Assembly: GCF_021134715.1 (NCBI RefSeq)
Contig: NC_060028.1
Span: forward strand, 6,222,501-6,286,500
Reading direction: 5' to 3'
DNA: 64,000 nt
From: Daphnia pulex
Taxonomy: Eukaryota > Arthropoda > Branchiopoda > Diplostraca > Daphniidae
In this document: in pieces, positions 57,621 through 64,000 of the stretch
How the letters are laid out: each line of letters starts with the position of its first letter
Position numbering within the stretch: position 1 is the first letter of the stretch
The notes under the pieces: generated by a model
Seen by the model: only the letters and a program-made list of their open reading frames with translations
Database searches by the model: none
What the model was told of the DNA's origin: nothing
Position numbers and translations under genes: made by a program

Positions 57621-59793
57621 TCAATTACCTAAATTTCTTTTTAAAAAAGAAAAAGGAAAAACTATTGGGTTACGGTCGGGAATGAGAGAGCGAAACGAGA
57701 CTTGTATGGCACTTGCGGATGTGAGGAACTTTGTACCTATTGTGGATTTGGTGACAAGGACGAGTTGGCAGGAAGCTTCGTGCAGCATGTGCGGCTGAAG
57801 GGCGAAGACGAACTTCTCCCGGACAACGGCCGTGGCCTCATCCCTCCGGATGCTGTTAGTCCTTCGGGAAGACGTCAGATATCCGCGTTCGTACAGCAAC
57901 ACCTTAATCGTCACTAGATGAACAAAACGGTCAAATATCTATACATCTACATTTTTGGAAGCTTTCCCACTGTTACACAATTGATGAGCGCGTGTGTGCA
58001 TATTATAATACAACTCGGGAGTTTTTATTCGTCTTTTTCTTCGTACCTTTCTCTTTATCTTGGTTATTCGAAACTAAAACTGGCATTGGGCGGATTTGCA
58101 ACAGTTCCAAAATCATCCGTCCCAGGTGCGGCTGGTAGAGCAAGGAAATTAGCATTTCGCCCTTGGAACATCTCTGCGCGTTCTGCAACCAAGATTATAT
58201 TCGATTTATTCCAGAATTTGATAAATTGCCAAGCGACACACATGTATAGATTTGGCTGACCTATAAACGATCAGCGAAATTGGAACTTGTAAATAAACAC
58301 TATAATAATAATAATAATAATATAGGGCAGTGAAAAACCACACAACGTACTGTATATAGCTTGGCCGATATTCTAGACAGAGAGAAATGAGCTGCTACTC
58401 AAACTATAGACTTTGCAATTGCATCAACACATGTTCAATTGAAGCCAAACCACCTGTGCAATCATGAGCATTTTACAACAAACGATTAGGGACCGCCTAT
58501 TCAGAATTTCGGTGTGTGTGTGTGCGACTGTGCGCGCGCGCGCTCGTTGTTTGTCGCAATCATCTATGAATCATATTCGATGGAAAGGCTGAATAATACA
58601 TTACCGTGGCATCTGCGCGCGGCGAAATGGACGGAGAAATTTCCAGCAGACACCACCTCACTTGGCGTCGGTGATCATTGCCGTCGTCGAATTCGGCCAC
58701 ACAGAAAATGGCTTGACCGAGCGTCACCGAGCGGGAAACGCACCTTTCGTAGCGGGAGACCTCGGGACGGTCGCGGACCGCCAGCAAAATTTCCGTCTCG
58801 TTCATATTCAAGCCGGACATGTCCAATTCGAAAATTTGGTTGAACAGCGGGTTGTGATTGGACTTGACCGTTTTGGTGACGCATTTGATTTGTCTTTCGG
58901 GAAGAACAATGATCTGTACACGAAAGCGATTATTAGATTACATCATTTGAATTTAATTGAATCTAGTATATGAATGAAATTATTAAAAAAAAAGTGTAGA
59001 TAACACCTTGACGTATGGATCGGGAGGAATATTTTTGCTCCTGGCGGGCAGATTAAGAGCGCCCAGGATTTTGAGGATCAGCAACTGGCGCGAGGAATCT
59101 TTTTGTATTGAGAAACCGATTTTCGCCCGGCAGATGTTGACGTTTTCGTTCGTCTCCTGGCCGGGCGAGTAGAGTTTCAAGTTCAAATTGGACGGGTCCA
59201 AATTATTGTTGCCACGGCAGTAGCCGACGGTGCCGGGAGTTGGTGGCGCGGTTTTGAACGTGTTAGTTTCTACCACATCTTTTGACTGACGAGCTACTGC
59301 CATCAAAGAATTTTTTTGCTAAAAAAAAAGAATATCAGACGTGTAAATAAAATAAAATAAAATGAGACGCAACTAATTACACTCGACTATTACAGTTTTT
59401 CAAAATAAAATACAGTACTTTACGAACCGCGGGTAAAACGAATGAGATGATGTCTTCACTTCGGATAACGGGTGTTTTAGAATGAATTCCGGTGGATTTC
59501 TGCTTGACTATAAAGTTACTCTTATTCAACATTTTGCGGTTGTTGGCTTTCTTCCTTTGCAACCAGAAAAACAAGCAGCACATAGAGGTGAGCATGAGGA
59601 AGACGAAAAAGCAGCAGACAACGACGAAGGCGGCTAGAAAGAGATTAGACACTCTGAAATCCAGGAAGGAACTGTAACCGAAGCAGTCGGCAATCTCCAA
59701 GCGATCCGAGAACAAGAGCCAATGCACGAAGCACTTTGTCGAACTGGTTCGATTGCTGATGGATTCGTCAAACGAAAACGCCGGCGATTCCAT
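57621..59793 (-). CDS. Synaptotagmin-like protein with two C2 domains, 5 exons
   Basis: Exons (minus) 59793-59419, 59318-59007, 58913-58662, 58182-58047, 57913-57621 join in phase for 456 codons. Residues 1-50 are a short extracellular/luminal part with an N-glycosylation site (NRTS). Residues 51-77 form a Phe/Cys-rich membrane helix ('LFLAAFVVVCCFFVFLML') followed by basic residues, the synaptotagmin layout. C2A starts at 'AKIGFSIQ' (about 188), with 'IPPDPYVKV' and 'HNPLFNQIFELDMS'. C2B starts at 'KGEMLISLLYQ' (about 323). Of the five C2A calcium ligands I see about two (in PPDPY and VRDR); loop 1 reads 'PARSKN', where active forms have Asp. C2B loop 1 has none. A calcium-independent membrane trafficking role is likely. 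C2B is short, so a further 3' exon may be missing. Confidence 0.85.
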
Positions 59794-59882
59794 AACAGCG
59801 CGGACACATCCAGTCCAGCTCTACGTCGCGTTCTCAATGTCGGCGACTAGGAAATGAATAGCGTCACTCGGAAATCGTGTTC

Positions 59883-59889
59883 ATTTATA
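59883..59889 (-). promoter_or_regulatory. Candidate TATA box of the synaptotagmin-like gene
   Basis: TATAAAT on the minus strand, about 95 bp upstream of the start codon. No clear initiator was found at the expected spacing. Confidence 0.35.
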
Positions 59890-59899
59890 AAAGGAAGGT

Positions 59900-61640
59900 A
59901 AACAGCTGTGCGCCGAACACTCATCGTCCCGGAACCACAAATGCGCGTTCAAGTCAAATTTGCGCTGACGTCAATGCCTTGTTATTGTTGGGCGATTATT
60001 ACTTTTATATTAGGCTCTCCCTTATATAATATGTCAACTATTGTATGTTACTTAAATTGCCTTTAACTGACATTCAACTATTCGTCCAAAATTTAATGTT
60101 GATTTTGTTTGCCCGACTAAATGTAGTCTGACTAAACCTGAGCTATCCGTCGCACGCAGCACATGGTAATCTGGACATATTCAAGGATAAGGCCGTAAGT
60201 AGCGTATGTGTATAGTGCCTATTGCGTGAACTATACAAGCAAATGGGTTTTTTTTTTCAACCATAGCGTATCCAAGGTTGTTTGCAATACAGGCACAGCA
60301 GACCCCACTTGTTTTATGTATTTTTTTTTTCATATTACGGGAATGGGCGTGAGGTGACAACAAGGTCATGGCGCCACGCACGGTATAGAGCCAAAACTAC
60401 AGCGTAATAATGCTAGCGGGGGATGTGTTTTTACTGATGACTGTATTGCGGTTGCGGCGCGGTTGAAACAGGTGCGACAGAAACACGTTGGTACATCTAT
60501 TATATGCAATGCCTCGTTCTCGTTCATTCTAATGCACACACGAGGAGCTACTCACGTTTTGGCTGGAAACATGCTCGTTCGTGAAAGAGAATAACACAAC
60601 AAGTCAGCCGAATTATTTCCTCCTGGGTGTGAGAAACTAAAAAGCTCTTGGAACTACTTTTGAGAAGAATGCAGTTTTTTTCCGAGAAGTGTCTCCGGAT
60701 TTCTCTGGCGTAATGAGACTCCTAAGTTATATCAGAGCTGAGATACTGGGTACCTATAATAACTATAGGCTATTTGGCCATGGAAACGTGAAGTGGCGTT
60801 ATATTCAAGGCTATTTTTCTTGCAGTGCCATAAAAAAGATGGCAATCGAGTGGATTTGCCTATTTATCTAAGACATACCCAGACAGCTAGCTCAATGTCC
60901 CGTAGTGAAATTCTTTTAATGTTAGCTCAACGAATTATAGTACTACAACCAGTTTTATACTGAGATTGGATACCAGACACATCAGATGGTTTATTCATCC
61001 ACCAAGGCAATTTTCCCACTTTAATAAAAGGAACAAAACAAAACAAAAAAAAAAAAAATAAAATAAATAAATTAGTCAAATCAGACAGGAATTAATAGTA
61101 CGTCTGAATATGGAACACTTTTTATTTTATCACTTTAAAATATGTTTTAAATCAAAATGCTACTGTACAGACCCAAAAAATACGACGACGGTATATTTCA
61201 ATTTTGTTATAATAATCTATAATCCTACGCGCGTGTTATTTCTTCATTGACAAAAACCAAATGTATCTGTGTGTTTTAATTTAATTTTTACGTTTATTGT
61301 TCAGAATTTTACTTTTAAAATTTACTTTTGTTACAGCGCTTCCACTTCAACAAGAGATTCAACAAGAGAGCAAACGAGGCATTAGCATTTTTACTGTCAA
61401 TTTCTATTTCCTTCAATATTTTTGCCGATAACATATAACTTTCAACTTCTGTTACTCTTATCAATTAGACTTTACCAACACGTACCGTGTGCCAGTATTT
61501 ACATAATGAACAAGAGATAAAGAAAGTCATCCGTCTATCGGGTACTACTGCTATCATAACCTTATACATCACGTGCATTAACATGTGAAAATGGTCATGT
61601 AATACTAAATAGACGCTCGATTCCATATCCTATACCTTAT
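59900..61640. other. Divergent intergenic region
   Basis: Separates the divergently transcribed synaptotagmin-like and FG-GAP genes. No gene recognised. It has short purine runs (61035-61065) and scattered AT-rich sequence. Confidence 0.5.
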
Positions 61641-61643
61641 GCT

Positions 61644-61670
61644 TATAAAAATCGTTGAAATGTGCCAGTT
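61644..61670 (+). promoter_or_regulatory. TATA-box promoter of the FG-GAP-like gene
   Basis: TATAAAA at 61644-61650 with a CCAGTT initiator-like site at 61665-61670, 32 bp before the chosen start codon. ATG codons inside this element (61639) are therefore not used as starts. Confidence 0.5.
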
Positions 61671-61698
61671 TTATGTACGTCCTCATAAGGCCATCACC

Positions 61699-63926
61699 AT
61701 GAAGTTTCTAGTGGTCTTGCTGTCCGTAATTACGCTTAAATGTCTAGTAAATAGCCAAACACTGATAGCCACTCTTCCGAACCTGGTAATATATAATAAA
61801 ATTTCTAATCCAACCTCAAATCAAATTTTGATTTACTTAATTTTAAAATCGTTGGGATTTTCTTATATTAGGTCGGTGAAATCAGCAGTATTGAAGTCCC
61901 TGCGTTTGCGGACGTTCACGAATCAAGTGACAGTTCGTTGCCTTACGCCGATCGATTTACACTTTATTTGTCGACTTTCAAACCATTTCAACTCAAGGTA
62001 TTTAAAATTAATTATTTAATTTTTTCCATTGGAATAAGTATCGATAACATTTTTTTAAATGTTTCAGCCGGATCCCGTTTATTATTTGCGCTCTCCCGGA
62101 AAATATTTGTACGATACAACCAATTGGCCCCTTGAAGTTCTGGCCAGTACCGCCCTCTGGCCCAATAATCCTGATCTTTTGCCAAGTAAGCCAACCTGCA
62201 TATTCGACAACATACGTATACGCTGCGTATACGTATGTTATAGGATGTTATTATGTTGTATACGTAATTATTATTTGTTATGAACATCATTGATCAATCG
62301 TAAAAGAAAACGTTCCTATGTGCATTCTAAGCCGTATTAATTTGATGCGTTTTGTTATGGACAGAAACTGTTGTTCCTGGCTACGAGGGAATGATCCAAA
62401 CATCAGGATTTCTGGTTCCTGGAAAAACAAAAGGCCAACTTCAGATGTACAACATGAATGCTGCAGTTCCGGCTGAAACTGAAATCAACATTGCCAGTGG
62501 TGACGTAAGTTGACTTACCATTTATTAAACAAACAATTAACCATTTGAACTTGACTCAAATTGTAATAATTGGTTTTACGTTTAAAGATTAAAGACTATT
62601 CCTATCACCGTGTCGTCTGGAAGGATATGGATGGTGATGGAGATCTAGACGCTGTAACTGCTCGTTTTCATAATAGTATGACCAATTTTAAATCCAAACC
62701 AAGTGTTAGCTTTGCGATAAATTTCAAAAATGATTTAATTTTTACAGCTGTAGAAGAACAAAACTTTGTTTGGATGGAAAATCCTGGACAGGCCATATCA
62801 GGTATCAATGCTTATTACGCAATGAAACGATTGACGAAATGTTAGTCATTGAATAAACGGATACATTATATTTTGTCAAAACATTTTTGCTATACAGGCT
62901 GGAATCAGCATGTTATTTACAACCAAGGACCTGACGTGAGCTTCCGTAGTATACAGTTAAACTCATCTGGTCTTCCTTATGACTGCTTTTTAGCCGGTGA
63001 ACTATGGAATAAACGCGCCACAATTTACTGCATCCCGCTTGGAGCCAACAACGGGTGGAATGATCCCCAAAACGTAACTAGCCCATTCGTTTTTTTTTTT
63101 TCATTAATTTAACTCATTATGAATAACTTGTTTTGTAATTTTGTTACAGATTCAAATGAGAGTAATTGACGATACCGTGGGCCAAACATTCGATCTGCTT
63201 TTGGAAGATTTTGACAATGATGGACGTATTGATTTTCTGCTCACGTCATTTGACGACAGAATTGGAGTTAAATCTGGCAGTGTTTATATTTACGAAATTC
63301 CCGATGATCTTTTGTAGGAAATTTTCTATTTATTTCTATTAAAACTTTCTTGTTTATTTTTCTACTTTTAATAATTATAATGGTATTTTATTTTAGTAAC
63401 GGCATCTGGGTTCGTCATATCATCGCTGATAGCTTCGTTCCTGGCGGAACTAACACAATGTCTCCTGGAACTCCCCAGTCTTTCTATCCTAGTGCTGCGT
63501 ATGCAAATGAAGTTCTTTCCGATGGCAGGTGAAATATAACGACACAAATTAAAGCCATTCCCCACACATGGTGAAACAGTTTAACAAATATATGTATATT
63601 TCTATAGAAAGCACCGCAAGTGGATCCTAGTTAGTGGGGATGACGACGGTAAAATCTACATTCTGCGGCCAACAACAGAGGCGGCCAATGATTTTACTCC
63701 TTATGAAAAATCGATCCTAATTGATACAAATGCCCAGACAGCAGGCACGTAGTGTTTCTATCACCATAAAATAATTGGGAACTATGCATTCAAGCTGAAC
63801 GAAGTGTCACTTACTTCAGGAAAACCAGCGGTAGGGGATTTTGACGGCGATGGTTACACAGACTTCGTAGCCCCTGGCTACTCTGCTAATAAACTCTACA
63901 TATTTACATATGCCTCAATTGTTTGA
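61699..63926 (+). CDS. Secreted FG-GAP/VCBS-like beta-propeller protein, 11 exons
   Basis: Exons 61699-61785, 61872-61997, 62068-62185, 62365-62504, 62588-62675, 62748-62801, 62898-63073, 63150-63313, 63397-63528, 63608-63744, 63820-63926 sum to 443 codons. The start was chosen because 'MKFLVVLLSVITLKCLVNSQ' is a clean signal peptide. Three calcium-loop motifs of the FG-GAP/VCBS type (DxDxDGxxD) occur: 'DMDGDGDLD' (about 169), 'DFDNDGRID' (about 282) and 'DFDGDGYTD' (about 411). Each is followed by a hydrophobic strand, as in integrin-alpha-like propellers. It contains several Trp-rich strands ('WKDMDG', 'FVWMENPG'). There is no membrane segment, so it is likely extracellular. Function unknown. 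The last intron uses a GC donor. The short propeller (three clear loops) suggests divergent blades. Confidence 0.85.
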
Positions 63927-64000
63927 TAATCGGCAATATTGGTACGTATATTATTCAGCAGGCGGACTTTTAACTGGAAAATGAGTTCATGACACCGGGA

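Noticed and set aside
1..64000. CRISPR arrays, phage, operons, ribosome binding sites
   Set aside because: All gene evidence is eukaryotic, with spliced genes and no spaced identical repeats.

Overview
The window looks like nuclear DNA of an arthropod, most likely a branchiopod crustacean such as Daphnia. The grounds are many short GT-AG introns (about 60-500 bp), arthropod-type TCAGT initiators, invertebrate-type secreted and membrane proteins, and a mix of Copia, Gypsy, Harbinger and L2/CR1-like repeats. I had no database search, so family calls rest on motifs and on reading frames I spliced by eye.

The left 38 kb is a repeat and gene-fragment graveyard. Two diverged copies of one segment (about 1-1560 and 9500-11015) bracket an L2/CR1-like LINE tail, a Copia RT scrap, a decayed copy of an uncharacterised invertebrate repeat family, a FLYWCH zinc-finger gene, an RNase III (Dicer-like) fragment and an RRM-like/acidic ORF. 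Further right lie a Harbinger-type transposase scrap (13.5 kb), a Gypsy gag-protease remnant ending at a long (AAAAG)n array (15.9-17.6 kb), and a three-layer nest. In the nest a Copia element (17.9-28.8 kb) is split by a Harbinger element (19092-28488, matching terminal inverted repeats, MYB-like ORF plus transposase). The Harbinger transposase intron is in turn split by a 5.8-kb Gypsy element (21438-27204) with LTRs at both ends. From 29 to 37 kb are a hypothetical gene with a duplicated exon and intron-bearing fragments of a WNK kinase and a BET bromodomain gene, both disrupted.

The right 26 kb is ordinary genic sequence with four well-supported host genes. (1) 38434-45089 (+): a 21-exon single-pass membrane protein with cadherin-like repeats on both sides of a Cys-Pro-Thr mucin-like stretch. 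(2) 49485-56637 (+): a 9-exon protein with a hydrophobic N-terminus, two thrombospondin type 1-like modules and a trypsin-like protease domain with intact triad. (3) 57621-59793 (-): a 5-exon synaptotagmin-like protein with a membrane segment and two C2 domains that lack most calcium-binding aspartates. (4) 61699-63926 (+): an 11-exon secreted FG-GAP/VCBS-like protein with one apparent GC-AG intron. Three of the four splice models sum to a whole number of codons with no internal stop, and so does the cadherin model with a few less certain junctions. Genes 2 and 3 converge.

No rRNA, tRNA, CRISPR or prokaryotic feature was seen. Nothing clearly qualifies as a wholly new system. The items most worth checking are the nested transposons with a reconstructable order, the TSP1-protease architecture, the cadherin-mucin protein, and the cluster of captured host-gene exons.
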